Shown: positions 41,401 through 50,180, numbered from the stretch's first letter. The stretch: 64,000 bases of DNA from Nonomuraea fuscirosea (GCF_003001935.1 NZ_PVNG01000024.1:62001-126000), one strand, 5' to 3'. The notes: generated by a model not told the origin, from the letters alone. Numbers and translations are program-made.

Positions 41401-44400
41401 GATGCCGGCCAGGCGGGACAGGACGGCGGCGTCCAGCTCCCCCGCCATGGCCGCGATGATCTCGAACGGCGCTCCCGCCGAAGCGAGCGCGTCGTCGGCC
41501 GTCTCCAGACCGGTGAGGCCCTCCTCCAGCGCGGCCCTGGCCCGGCGGAACTCGCCGTGCGCCTCCAAAGCAAAGCCCAGCTTGATCGAGGCGAGCGCGG
41601 CCAGCCGGTGCCGCCCCCCGTCGCGGAAGCCCGCCAGGGCCGACTCCAGGGCCCGCGTGCGGGCTCCGAGGTCTCCGGTACGGGCGGCGAGCGCGGCCAG
41701 GCGGTCGTGGACGACGGCTTCCTTGAGCGCGTCCCCGGCGGCCAGGCCGAGCGCCGATTGCAGGCGTTCACCGGCCTCCCTGAGCTCGCCCAGCTCCACG
41801 TCCACCGCGGCGCGGCCGAGGGTGGCGATCAGCAGCGTCTCCAGGTCGCCCTCGGCGGCGGCCAGCTCCAGGGCCCGTTCGAGGTCGTCCGGGGCTTCCT
41901 CGGCGCGGTCGAGGGCCGTCAGGCAGGCGGCGCGCATGCTCAGCGCCGCCGCCTCCTTCACCCGCGACCGCAGCCCGGCGAACGCCTCCGCCGCCGCCCC
42001 GAACGCCGCCAGCGCCCGTTCCGCATCACCCTCCGCGTACGCCAGGCAGCCCAGGTTGTAGCGGACGGCCCCGGCTCCGTCGTGGTGTCCGATGGCCTCG
42101 TACTCGCGCTCGGCCAGGTCGAAGGCGACCCTGGCGCCGTCGACGTCCCCGCGGCCACGGCGGCGCTGCGCGATCCGGTACCACTCGTCGGCGGGTTCGC
42201 GCCGCCGCCCCTTACGCCGGACGACCTCCACCAGCCTGGTCTCGCAGGCGGCGGCGTAGCCGGGATGTCCTCGCCCGGACAGCAGGACGGCGTGGGCGTC
42301 GAGGGCCGCGCACGCCTCCTCCCACGCCCCGGCGGCCTCGAGTTCGATGGCGCAGGCGGCCATGCGTTCCGCGGAGGCGGTGAGGTCGTCCTGGTCGACG
42401 GCCGCCCTGGCGGCGTGGACGAGCGCCTTGGCGGCGGCGACGCTCTCGCCGAGCGCGAGGTGGAGCGCGCGTGACCTGGCCGCGCAGGAGACGGCCTCCT
42501 CCGGGTTCCCGGCGGCCAGGTGCGCCGCGGCCGCGGCGTCCTGGTGCCGCGCCTCGTCCTCCGGCAGTCCGGCCTCCTCGCACCGGGCCACGGCGCGCAT
42601 GTGGTGCTCCACGGCGCGGGCGGGGTCGCCGGTCCTCAGGAGGAGCGCGCCCATGTGGCCGAACTGGCGCGCCTCGGCTGCGGGGTCGTCGAGGTCGTGG
42701 TAGACGGCCGCCGAGCGTTCGTACGCCTCCAGGGCACGGGACGGCTCCCCCGACGCCTCGTGACCCGCTCCCAGCCGCGACAGCGCGTACGCCGCCCGCG
42801 ACCGCAGCCCGGCCGCCTCGAAGGCCACCGCCGCCCGTTCCAGCACCACGCCCGCAGCACGCGAGCGCCCCGTCTCGGCCAGCCGCAGTGCGGTCCCCAG
42901 CAGAAACTCGCCCCGCTCCCCGCTCCCCTCGGCCCTGAGCTCGGCCAGCCGCAGCAACTTGAGCGCCAGGTCCTCGTCCGGAGAACGCATGGCCAACTCG
43001 GTGGCGGCCACCGCAAGCTGCTCATCCACGACCAACGACGGCCGCCGGCCGGGGGCATGAGTGGAGGGCGTGGAAGGCGCCGGGGTGTCGGAAGCTGAGT
43101 CGTCGAGAGCTGGGGCCTCCGGGGCTGCCGCGGAGGCCGGCCGCTCCGGGGCCCTGGAGGTTGGCCTCTCCGGGACCGACGTGGAGGCCGACGTTCCGGG
43201 AGCTGACATGACGGGCTTCGTCGGGGTGGGCCTCGAGGTGGCCGGCCCCGATGGGACCGACTCGGGTGCGACCGGCTCTGGGACGACCGGCTCTGGGGCG
43301 ACCGACTGTTGGGTGAGCGGCTGTTGGGTGAGCGGCCCTGAAGCGACCGACTCAGGGGCAATGGGGACCGGAACACCTGGGGCTGGGGGTGCAGAGGCCG
43401 AAAGGCCGGGAACCGGAGTGGCAGGGTCAGCTACGCCAGGGTCGACAACAGGGCTCGTGATCCCAGGGCCGACGCTCCCAGGAGCGCCAGTCCCAGAGCT
43501 GACGGTCCCTGAGGCGGCAGTTCCAGGAGCGGCAGTCCCAGGGGCAGCAGTCGCAGAGCTGGCAGTCCCAGGAACGGCACTCCCAGGGGCGGCGCTCCCA
43601 GGGGCGGCAGTCCCAGAGCCGGCGATCCCAGGAGCGCCAGTCCCAGAGCCGGCGGTCCCTGAGGCGGCGATCCCAGGAGCGGTGATCCCAGAACTGGCCG
43701 TCCCAGGGGTGGCGGTGGCCGACGCGGAGATGGCCGGACCGGTGGAGGTGGCTGGATCGGCGGTGGCCTTCGAGGCGGCTGGGGCGGAAGTCGCCGGATC
43801 GACAGTGAGAGGGGCGACGGTGACCGGGCCAGGGGCTGCAGTCCCAGAGCTGGCGATCCCAGGAGCGGCAGATCCAGAGCTGACGGTCCCTGGGGTGGCA
43901 GGCCCAGGAGCAGCAGTCCCAGGGGCGACGGTGACCGGGCCAGGGGTGGCGATCCCAGAGCCGACGGTCCCAGAGGTAGCAGCCCCAGCAGCGACAGTCC
44001 CAGGAGCAGTGATCCCAGGACTGGCGGTCTCAGAGCCGACGGTCCCAGGGCCGACAGTCCCAGGGCCGACAGTCCCAGGGCCGACAGTCCCAGGGCCGAC
44101 AGTCGCAGAGCTGGCGGTCCTAGGAGTGGCGGTTTCAGGGGTGGCGGTCGCAGAGCTGGCGGTCCCAGGAGTGGCGGTTTCAGGGGTGGCGGTCGCAGAG
44201 CTGGCGGTCCCAGGAGTGGCGGTTTCAGGGGTGGCGGTCGCAGAGCTGGCGGTCCCAGGAGTGGCGGTTTCAGGGGTGGCGGTCGCAGAGCTGGCGGTCC
44301 CAGGAGTGGCGGTTTCAGGGGTGGCGGTGGCGGGAGGTGGTGGGGTGAGGGTGGTGTCTAGGGCCTGGGTTAGTTCGGGCAGATCAGTGAGGTCGGCTGC

Positions 44401-46440
44401 GTCGGCCAGGGCGAGGGCTTCGGTGAGGTCGCGGGGATCGCCGTAGGCCGAGTGGCGGGCCAATAACGCGCGGCACAGCTTGCGTTGGGCGGGGCTCTGG
44501 TCATGGGAGGCCTTGGTGGCCAGTTCGACGCCCTGGCGGGCGGCCAGCACGGCTTCGCGCAGGTCGTCGGCCCGGCGCCGGCCGTCTGTCTGGGTGGCGC
44601 GCCAGCACAGGAGCTCGGACACCAGTCCGTACGCCTCCGTCCGGAACGTCAGCCGCTCCCCCGCCCCCAGGGCCTCGCGCAGCACGGCTAGGGCCTCGTC
44701 GGCGTTGGCCATGGTGAGGTCGAGTCTGAGGGCCTGGGCGAGCAGCAGCAGTGTCGTGGCCCTGGCCGGGTCCTTCTCGTCGTGGGCGGCCAGGGCGGCG
44801 CGGGCGGCGGCGATCGGTTCGGTGGGGTCGCCGCCGGTCACGACAGCCCGCCTGAGCAGCGCGTTCGCCAGGTTGGTGAGCAGCCGTGGCCGGTCGGGAT
44901 GCCCGCTCGCCGACGAACCGCCCCCCAGCGGACCGCTAGCCAGAGGACCGTTTTCCAGACGGTCGCTCCCCCGGGGTCCGCTCTCCAGACGGTCGCTCCC
45001 AAGACGGTCGCTCCCTAGAGGGTCGCTCTCCAGACGGTCGCTCTCCAGACGGTCGCTCTCCAGACGGTCGCTGCCCTGGGGGTCGTTCGGCTGAGCACCG
45101 CCCGGCTGGGAGCGACCCGACGCAGAACCGCCCGGCCGAGAGCCCCCCGCTGCGGAACCGCGCGACCCAGAACCCTCCGGCCTGGAATCACCTGGCCCTG
45201 CATCACCCGGCTCGGCACCGCGCGCTCCCGACCCACCCAGCCCAGAACTCCGCGCGAAGCCGCCCGTCCCCGAACCACCCGAACCGGAACGGCGGAGGCC
45301 GGAGTGGCCGGCGGTGGAGAGGTCGGCGGCTCGGCGCATGACGGAGATGGCCGTGTCCAGGTCGGCGGGGTCGCCGGTGACGCCGTAGCGGTGCCAGCGC
45401 CGGTCGCCGAGGAGCCCGAGCCGGACGACGGGGTCGGTGCCGAGTCCGCGCGCCGTCTCGTCCGGCGTCACGTGCAGGGCGTCCAGCATCTCCAGGCCGG
45501 CCTCCAGCGAGCTCTCGTTCCCCGTCACGACGAACCACTCGATCAGCCCCGCCGCGTACGGCGCCAGCACCCCCGGATGGGCCCACGGCTCGTGCCAGAA
45601 GTCCAGCGCGCACTGCCCGACCCTGATGAACGCCAGCAGGTCCTCGTCCGCGTACGACGCCGCGGCCCGCGCCTGGGTGAGGTCGACGAGGGTCAGCAGC
45701 GCCCGTGACCTGTCCTGGCCGCCGGGCGGGGTCTCGACCGCCGCCAGGTACGCCCGGACCAGCTCGTCGTCATCGGGCGCCGCCAGGCCCAAGGCGGCGG
45801 CCAACTCGCCCGCGGACAGGGTGTCGCCGTGGGCCCCGAGCGCGGCCCGCAACAGCATGTGGACCGCGTCGGCGATGACGTGCCGTTCCCCGCCGCGCGT
45901 GTACTGGCGGACCAGGCCCGCGCCGACCAGCCCGAGCGCGCCCGGCGCCCAGGCGGGGTCGGCGGCGCGCATGGACTCCTGCAGCAGGAACTGGCCGAGC
46001 CGGTCGGAGACCTCCGGCACCGGGTCGGCCATGGCCCGGCGGACCAAGGCGTGGATCAGCAACCCCACGTGCCGGTAGGCGTCCGGGTCCACGTGCTGGA
46101 AGACCTCTTCCACCAACCCGGCCCACGTGTCGGCCGACTCGCCCGGCGGCCGGGAGCCGCGCAGCTTCTCCGGCAGGCGGCCGGGATCCAGCACGGCCAC
46201 GGCGGCGAAGAAGGCGCCCGCCACGGCGGCGTCCTGCGTGGTGCGCTGGTCGAGCCGGTAGCGGGCCAGGTGCAGCATGCCGATCAGCCGCCAGGCGGCG
46301 GCGTCGGTCCTGTCGCCGGCGCACGCCCGCATCGCCTGCTCGGCTTCGGCCAGCGCCGCGGGATCCCAGATCAGCTCGGGATCCGCGGCCTGCTCGAACC
46401 GCTCGATGCGGGCGGCCAGCGCCTCGGCCGGATCGGTCAT
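38446..46440 (-). CDS. Giant TPR-CHAT protein with repetitive linker and substituted protease dyad
   Basis: Single continuous gene for about 2,664 residues from ATG 46440 (a GTG two codons upstream is possible). Order: helical N-terminal region (1-390); Gly/Ser/Arg-rich stretch with DRLES repeats (about 395-515); helical part (515-695); Ala/Pro/Thr/Gly/Ser linker of about 430 residues (700-1130) containing 15-residue repeats of the type TATPETATPGTASSA and GPGTV units; a long run of tetratricopeptide helices (about 1140-2250); and a C-terminal CHAT domain (about 2330-2664), recognised by LHLIPHAALHRIPLHAL, HVVHLACRAVEDPADPFAAG, LVLVTAHETTH and GAGAVVLSLWPVSAE. CHAT domains are caspase-like proteases with a His-Cys dyad (…HG, …ACET). 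Here these positions are Arg2514 and His2554. A scaffold or pseudo-protease role is likely. The convergent neighbour is the 38006 gene. Confidence 0.88.
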   Translation of the reverse strand: MTDPAEALAARIERFEQAADPELIWDPAALAEAEQAMRACAGDRTDAAAWRLIGMLHLARYRLDQRTTQDAAVAGAFFAAVAVLDPGRLPEKLRGSRPPGESADTWAGLVEEVFQHVDPDAYRHVGLLIHALVRRAMADPVPEVSDRLGQFLLQESMRAADPAWAPGALGLVGAGLVRQYTRGGERHVIADAVHMLLRAALGAHGDTLSAGELAAALGLAAPDDDELVRAYLAAVETPPGGQDRSRALLTLVDLTQARAAASYADEDLLAFIRVGQCALDFWHEPWAHPGVLAPYAAGLIEWFVVTGNESSLEAGLEMLDALHVTPDETARGLGTDPVVRLGLLGDRRWHRYGVTGDPADLDTAISVMRRAADLSTAGHSGLRRSGSGGSGTGGFARSSGLGGSGARGAEPGDAGPGDSRPEGSGSRGSAAGGSRPGGSASGRSQPGGAQPNDPQGSDRLESDRLESDRLESDPLGSDRLGSDRLESGPRGSDRLENGPLASGPLGGGSSASGHPDRPRLLTNLANALLRRAVVTGGDPTEPIAAARAALAAHDEKDPARATTLLLLAQALRLDLTMANADEALAVLREALGAGERLTFRTEAYGLVSELLCWRATQTDGRRRADDLREAVLAARQGVELATKASHDQSPAQRKLCRALLARHSAYGDPRDLTEALALADAADLTDLPELTQALDTTLTPPPPATATPETATPGTASSATATPETATPGTASSATATPETATPGTASSATATPETATPGTASSATATPETATPRTASSATVGPGTVGPGTVGPGTVGPGTVGSETASPGITAPGTVAAGAATSGTVGSGIATPGPVTVAPGTAAPGPATPGTVSSGSAAPGIASSGTAAPGPVTVAPLTVDPATSAPAASKATADPATSTGPAISASATATPGTASSGITAPGIAASGTAGSGTGAPGIAGSGTAAPGSAAPGSAVPGTASSATAAPGTAAPGTAASGTVSSGTGAPGSVGPGITSPVVDPGVADPATPVPGLSASAPPAPGVPVPIAPESVASGPLTQQPLTQQSVAPEPVVPEPVAPESVPSGPATSRPTPTKPVMSAPGTSASTSVPERPTSRAPERPASAAAPEAPALDDSASDTPAPSTPSTHAPGRRPSLVVDEQLAVAATELAMRSPDEDLALKLLRLAELRAEGSGERGEFLLGTALRLAETGRSRAAGVVLERAAVAFEAAGLRSRAAYALSRLGAGHEASGEPSRALEAYERSAAVYHDLDDPAAEARQFGHMGALLLRTGDPARAVEHHMRAVARCEEAGLPEDEARHQDAAAAAHLAAGNPEEAVSCAARSRALHLALGESVAAAKALVHAARAAVDQDDLTASAERMAACAIELEAAGAWEEACAALDAHAVLLSGRGHPGYAAACETRLVEVVRRKGRRREPADEWYRIAQRRRGRGDVDGARVAFDLAEREYEAIGHHDGAGAVRYNLGCLAYAEGDAERALAAFGAAAEAFAGLRSRVKEAAALSMRAACLTALDRAEEAPDDLERALELAAAEGDLETLLIATLGRAAVDVELGELREAGERLQSALGLAAGDALKEAVVHDRLAALAARTGDLGARTRALESALAGFRDGGRHRLAALASIKLGFALEAHGEFRRARAALEEGLTGLETADDALASAGAPFEIIAAMAGELDAAVLSRLAGIQLDLGDLTRGRATLTRALASLGTGGRRAEASERLRSWLRLAEAESAGDLPTARALAQTFLTNLPPTTPPDPGRASRGPIIASPGSGAVPAGPTTAPLGSTTAPPGPPTGLPGPAGSDGDRELADRSHLLARLSFYCRELGDLPAAYDHAVQGYELRDERIVEHLRNMGAAATELGRAEEAVTRLSRAVELARDEGIAFPAHLVQSLGLLAAALADLGRWSEAARAYDEGLALVEAPIWRALRVPLLTGRADLHLKLGELNEAATRYHEAIALGEELGAPAGLASAYAGLALVHDLRGEPAQGRPFADRALTLDRAHGRHRSTVLTLLTLARLERAARTEEAAKGAEAALDRDAEARSREALTRTAQLEQTWLDEALVLSQEIGFRAGEAVALAHLGALDLAAAHNVHKARTAADTAADTAAAADTHTEEDAESRTRAYAAAHRRLSAAIELLADLGHDLEHATACHHRSIAAEELGDLPAALADAERAHALGHEAAQDRVIRLATHLNQGMTAWTHAEQAGHHTLTTHLDPEHQPPSPGMPATPSSPQDWPAPYGVPAELLETERRVMKAVRTLTSAARNTRDPERAAHLIHRAHAAQADLDGLWTRMEPLAPDHVALRRGTPPSRAELDALVNAPGTGVVTALLGFHAGEETVTVLAHRTGWAEPRAFPTAVDRPLLAEFLRTADGRRPDLLDIEARRHRADLWRRLADLLLSEAVRALGDHVDLLHLIPHAALHRIPLHALAPDGRPLLERFPVAYAPSAAALSRLAKRAPSRGGDSLVLTFTPDAAERPVVESEARDAAALLGTTHRQATTNALARSPQNGSWHVVHLACRAVEDPADPFAAGIRLADGLRTARDLMSTRLDAGLVLVTAHETTHRTSREPASETVHGVGLHDGLAGLGYGLLHAGAGAVVLSLWPVSAEITRALMRDLHTRLRAGAGPAQALRAAVLGLRELYGSAEPELWASYVLVGLPDGVPATGDYR
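44046..44105. repeat. 15-bp coding minisatellite (GPGTV units) in the CHAT gene
   Basis: Four near-identical copies of CAGGGCCGACAGTCC at 44046, 44061, 44076 and 44091; in frame they give the five-residue unit GPGTV on the minus strand. Confidence 0.85.
44103..44327. repeat. 45-bp coding minisatellite, five copies, in the CHAT gene
   Basis: Five units at 44103, 44148, 44193, 44238 and 44283, almost identical, of the form TCGCAGAGCTGGCGGTCC... followed by GGTTTCAGGGGTGGCGG. Each encodes 15 residues (ATPETATPGTASS type). Near-identity implies recent expansion or recombination. Confidence 0.9.
44951..45070. repeat. 15-bp coding minisatellite (DRLES units) in the CHAT gene
   Basis: Eight in-frame 15-bp units from 44951 to 45070; those at 44981, 45026, 45041 and 45056 are exactly CTCTCCAGACGGTCG, the others differ at one to five bases. 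They encode SDRLE-type repeats. Confidence 0.85.
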
Positions 46441-46853
46441 TAGCACAGGCTCTCACCGGCGCGCCTCCCGCGTACAGAACCGCCGGTTTAAGGGGCCGGC
46501 GAAGGGCGCCGACCGTGGGCGTCAGCGGTGGGTGCCCGCGGTAGGTGCCGACGGTGGGTACCGACCGTGGGCGTTGGCGATGGGTGTCGGAGGTGGGTGT
46601 CGGAGGTGGGTGCCCGCCGTGGGTGTCGGAAGTGGGTGCCCGCCGTGGGTGTCGGAGGTGGGTGCCCGCCGTGGGTGCCGGCGGTAGGCGGTGGCGGTGG
46701 GCGCCGGCCGTGAGTCTCGGCAGTGGGTGCCACCAGCGGGTCTCGGCAGCGAGTGTCCGCCACGAGTGCCAACGAAGAGTGCCGGTGACGAGTGCCGGTG
46801 ACAGGTGCCGGTGACAGGTGCCGGCGCAGGACGCCGGTGAAAGGTGGCCAGGT
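46441..46853. repeat. Gene-free interval with GTGGGTG minisatellite
   Basis: About 410 bases between the CHAT gene start and the end of the GH39 gene. From about 46500 to 46740 it consists of degenerate GTGGGTG-based units; the clean part has 26-bp units (two 13-mers, GTGGGTGCCCGCC and GTGGGTGTCGGAA/G) at 46606, 46632 and 46658. From 46770 to 46850 there are GTGACAGGTGCCG-type repeats. Reading frames across it are repetitive and not gene-like. The CHAT promoter must lie within it. Confidence 0.8.
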
Positions 46854-48629
46854 TCAGGGGGTCAGTTCGAGGAAGCTCACCCCCGGCATGGGCAACTCGA
46901 ACGTGATCGTGAACGTGGGGCCGGTGACAGTGGCGGGCGGGGTCAGCTCGGCCAGCTCGTCACAAGCGCGCAGTTCCTCCCACTGCGCACCCTGCGGCCA
47001 GTCCCCGCCGCCCATCGCCTGCCAGGCCGCCTCCACGTTCGTGTGATCGGCGTCGATGCGGTGATGGGTCAGCGTGTACGAGCCCTCCAACCCCTCGACG
47101 GTGAGCGTGATCGATCGGTCCAGTTCGGCGGCCCCGGACGCCTGGGCGTTGTTGAGGGTGCCGTTCCAGACGAGCACCCCCACCCGGCCGTCGTCATGGC
47201 GGGCCGCCCACACCTCGACCCCGCCCACGTCGCCCCCGGCCTCGGCCGCCAGCTCCAGGCCGCCGAGCCGTTCGGCCAGGGCGAGGGCGTGGAAGCGGGG
47301 CTTGCGCAGGTTGCCGACGGTGAGCAGGCCGAAGCCGCCGTGGAAGAGCCTGGGCGGCCGGCCCACCTCCTCGAAGTGGTCCGAGGCCACCCAGTGCGAC
47401 AGCGCCTCGATGCGGCCGGCCGCCGACTTCATGCCGTGCAGCACGAACGCCGCCCCGAACGCGCCGTCCCCGATCCCCTGGAAGTGGGTCGGGGTGGGCC
47501 CCCACTCGGTCCACCAGACGGGCACGTCGTGGCCGTGCCTGACCAGCGTGGGCCGCCAGTCGAGCGGCGCGTTCCCGTACGTGTGCGTGGAGACGAAGTC
47601 GAGCGGCGCGCCCGATCCGGCGATGTGCACGAGCAGTTCCTCGACCCAGCCGTTCGCGGCGGAGGAGGGGCCGCCGACGCGCAGGTCCGGGTGGACGTTC
47701 TTCACCGCGGCGGCGGTGACGTCGTAGAGCAGGAAGTACTCCTCGGGGGTGCCGGACCAGAAGACGGACAGGTTCGGCTCGTTCCAGACCTCGAAGGCCC
47801 AGTGGTCGATCAGCTCGCGGATGCCGTAGCGGGCGGCGAGGTGCTCGACGAGGGCCCTGACCAGGTCGCCCCACGCCTCGAAGTCCTTCGGGGGCGAGAT
47901 GACGGCCGCGTAGTCGAAGACCGTCCTGGACGGGTCGGCGGCCAGGTCGCGGGGCATGTAGCCGAGCTCCACGATCGGCCGCAGCCCGAGCGAGACGACC
48001 TTGTCGTAGACGGCGTCCACGCCGGAGAAGTCGTACGGCTCGCCCTCCTTGTAGACGCCGAGGTCGTCGCCGAGGATGGCGTGCGCCCTGACCGTGCGCA
48101 CGCCGAGCTGCTCGCGCACGAGGCGCAGCGCGTCGGCCAGTTCCGCGCCGATGGGCCGGCCGCCGCTCTCGTCGGTGCTGAGCAGGTGGGACAGGTGCTC
48201 AGAGCCCACCATGTACGCCCACGGCCGGGGCAGCTCACGCGTCACCCGCCGCGCGTCCACCTGCACAGTGACGGCGGCGGCGCCGGAGACCGGCAGTGGG
48301 GCGGCCTCGACGGGCGGGGAGAACGGCCCGGTCGCGTCCGCGCCGATGACGGCGGCCACCGTGTAGGCGGCCGCCCCGTGGCCGGTGTCCACGAACCGGC
48401 AGGACGGCACCGCGGGCACGTCCACCTCGGGCGGCACGGCGCGCACCCCGTCCCTGTGCACGAGGTAGCCGATCGCCTCGGGCACGGGATCCCAGGTGAG
48501 CGTCACGTGCCCGGCCCCCGGGACCGCGCGCAGGCCGGTGGGGGCCTCCAGCGCGGGCACGGGGACGGTCGTCTCGCCGGACGCCTGTCCGACGCGTTCC
48601 TGCCAGTCGCGGTGCGCGGCCGTACTCAT
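46854..48629 (-). CDS. GH39-like glycoside hydrolase
   Basis: Cytoplasmic retaining glycosidase of 591 residues, no signal peptide. An N-terminal fibronectin-III-like domain (about 25-110, VTLTWDPVPEAIGYLVHRDG) precedes the TIM-barrel (about 120-470). The proposed acid/base Glu284 is in FEVWNEPNLSVFW and the nucleophile Glu375 in VWWTEWGP, the pattern of clan GH-A family 39 (beta-xylosidase, alpha-iduronidase). A C-terminal beta domain follows (VWNGTLNNAQ, FTITFELPMPGVSFLELTP). It starts at ATG 48629, 16 bases after the stop of the glycoamylase-domain gene, as last gene of the operon. Xyloside hydrolysis is likely by family but not certain. Confidence 0.88.
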   Translation of the reverse strand: MSTAAHRDWQERVGQASGETTVPVPALEAPTGLRAVPGAGHVTLTWDPVPEAIGYLVHRDGVRAVPPEVDVPAVPSCRFVDTGHGAAAYTVAAVIGADATGPFSPPVEAAPLPVSGAAAVTVQVDARRVTRELPRPWAYMVGSEHLSHLLSTDESGGRPIGAELADALRLVREQLGVRTVRAHAILGDDLGVYKEGEPYDFSGVDAVYDKVVSLGLRPIVELGYMPRDLAADPSRTVFDYAAVISPPKDFEAWGDLVRALVEHLAARYGIRELIDHWAFEVWNEPNLSVFWSGTPEEYFLLYDVTAAAVKNVHPDLRVGGPSSAANGWVEELLVHIAGSGAPLDFVSTHTYGNAPLDWRPTLVRHGHDVPVWWTEWGPTPTHFQGIGDGAFGAAFVLHGMKSAAGRIEALSHWVASDHFEEVGRPPRLFHGGFGLLTVGNLRKPRFHALALAERLGGLELAAEAGGDVGGVEVWAARHDDGRVGVLVWNGTLNNAQASGAAELDRSITLTVEGLEGSYTLTHHRIDADHTNVEAAWQAMGGGDWPQGAQWEELRACDELAELTPPATVTGPTFTITFELPMPGVSFLELTP

Positions 48630-48645
48630 CGGCGGGTGCCTCGAT

Positions 48646-50169
48646 TCATCGCACGTCCCAATTCTCGATCGCCATCACCGGCCGGAGCCGGTGCTCCACG
48701 CCGGAGCCGGCGAAGTAGCGGTGCAGGTTGCCGTTCGCGAGCACGTTGCCCAGGGCGCCCATGACCATGCCCTGGTCGAGTGCCAGATACCACTTGGACA
48801 CGGCCCCCGAGCGGACCGCGACCGCGTCGTAGAAGCCGCCGGGGCCGTAGGCGTCGAAGCCGGCCCGCAACTTGGCCAGGTTGGCCAGGGCGGCGTTCCT
48901 GGCGTACGGGAGGGCCAGGAAGCTGGCGTGCGGCGTCACCACGCCGTTCCCGTAGCTCGCCGGCTGCGGCTGGGCGGGGCGGCAGCCCTCGTAGCCGTAG
49001 TCGACGCGGGTCTCCTCCTCGTCGGAGGTGTAGCCGGGCTCGTCCATGCCGAGCGGGTCGACGCCGTAGACGCGGTAGGTGCCGTGGGGGTCGTTGGACG
49101 GGGAGAAGCCCCAGTAGCCGTAGCGGGCCTCCTTCAGGCCGTGCTCGATCTGGGCGCGGACGAAGACCGGGTGGTTGCGGCCCCAGCTCTTCGGCGCCCA
49201 CTCGGCCTCGGGGACGACCAGGTCGGGCATGAGCGCCTCGAACATCGATCCGCCCCAGTTGGGGACGAACCGCATGCCGCGGTAGCCGTAGGTGCCCTCC
49301 CAGACGTTCACGCCGAGGTAGGTCTTCCACGACCCGACCGGCTTCTGTTCCTGCCAGCCGAAGTCGCAGCCGTTGTCGGGGAAGGTGCGGTACGGGCCGA
49401 AGTAGCTCTCGCGAGGCAGCTGGCCGAGCGCGATGCCCACGTACTGGCCGATCCGGGTCTCCGCGGGGGCGCCGTAGTGGTGGCAGGTGGAGTAGACGGT
49501 GGTGCCGGTGCCGGCGTAGTCGCTCTCCACGTTGCACTCGACCGGCGGGTCGGGCCAGAAGCCGCCGCGCAGCAGGCCGGTGCCGGCGTCGGGGCGGGCG
49601 GCCGGGTCGTAGTAGGCGCGGAAGTTCATGCTGTTGACCAGCCGGTCGGCGCGGGCGGCGTGCCGGGGGACGGCGTTGCGGACCATCATGAGCGCGCCGG
49701 CCAGCCAGCCGTTGTCGACGCTGGAGGCGAAGGGGCGCACGATGTCACCGGAGTCGGGCCAGGTGGTGATGACGGCGAGGGTGGCGGGGTCGTACCAGTT
49801 GTAGTACTGGCCGGTGGGGGTGTTGCGGTGCATCCGCTCCAGCGCGGTGAGGACCCGGCCGACCCGCGCGGTGGCGTCGGCGCCGTTGATGAGGCGCAGG
49901 TCGCGGGCGGTGAGCGTGCTCCACAGGTACGTGCCGATGTTGGTCGGCGAGGTGACCTTGGCGCGGGTTCTGAGGTCGCCGGTCACCTTGTCGGCGGGCA
50001 GGCCGGTGGCCGGCACCACCATGGCGTCCATCGAGCGCCAGGTGTCCTTCGCGTAGCGGAGCAGGACGGCGTCGGTGCCGCTGTGGACCGGCGAGGCGGC
50101 GGCGTTCGCGGCGCCGGCCGGCACGGATAAGGACAGCACGAGCAGTGCGGACAGGACCGTCTTGCGCAT
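48646..50169 (-). CDS. Secreted glycoamylase-domain (GH144-like) protein
   Basis: Exported protein of 507 residues with a Sec signal peptide (MRKTVLSALLVLSLSVPAGAANA, cleavage near 25). The mature protein is an (alpha/alpha)6-type barrel resembling PF10091 'glycoamylase' proteins: WYDPATLAVI, SSVDNGWLAGALMMVRN, RFVPNWGGSMFEALMPDLVVPE, YGYWGFSPSNDPHGTYR and TPHASFLALPYA. Characterised relatives in GH144 cleave beta-1,2-glucan; the substrate here is unknown. Acidic residues in DNGWL and SMFEALMP are candidates for catalysis. The ATG at 50169 begins the signal peptide. It follows the MalG-type permease by 11 bases, so it likely degrades the polymer whose fragments the importer takes up. Confidence 0.85.
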   Translation of the reverse strand: MRKTVLSALLVLSLSVPAGAANAAASPVHSGTDAVLLRYAKDTWRSMDAMVVPATGLPADKVTGDLRTRAKVTSPTNIGTYLWSTLTARDLRLINGADATARVGRVLTALERMHRNTPTGQYYNWYDPATLAVITTWPDSGDIVRPFASSVDNGWLAGALMMVRNAVPRHAARADRLVNSMNFRAYYDPAARPDAGTGLLRGGFWPDPPVECNVESDYAGTGTTVYSTCHHYGAPAETRIGQYVGIALGQLPRESYFGPYRTFPDNGCDFGWQEQKPVGSWKTYLGVNVWEGTYGYRGMRFVPNWGGSMFEALMPDLVVPEAEWAPKSWGRNHPVFVRAQIEHGLKEARYGYWGFSPSNDPHGTYRVYGVDPLGMDEPGYTSDEEETRVDYGYEGCRPAQPQPASYGNGVVTPHASFLALPYARNAALANLAKLRAGFDAYGPGGFYDAVAVRSGAVSKWYLALDQGMVMGALGNVLANGNLHRYFAGSGVEHRLRPVMAIENWDVR

Positions 50170-50180
50170 GGGTGGCTCCC

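Noticed and set aside
43061..44446. A plus-strand frame of Gly/Val/Ala repeats inside the CHAT gene
   Set aside because: It is the antisense shadow of in-frame minisatellites; the minus-strand frame continues unbroken on both sides with TPR and CHAT domains.
46488..46814. Repeat-encoded Pro/Thr/His- or Gly/Arg-rich small proteins
   Set aside because: They arise in three frames of the same minisatellite, without ribosome sites or composition change.
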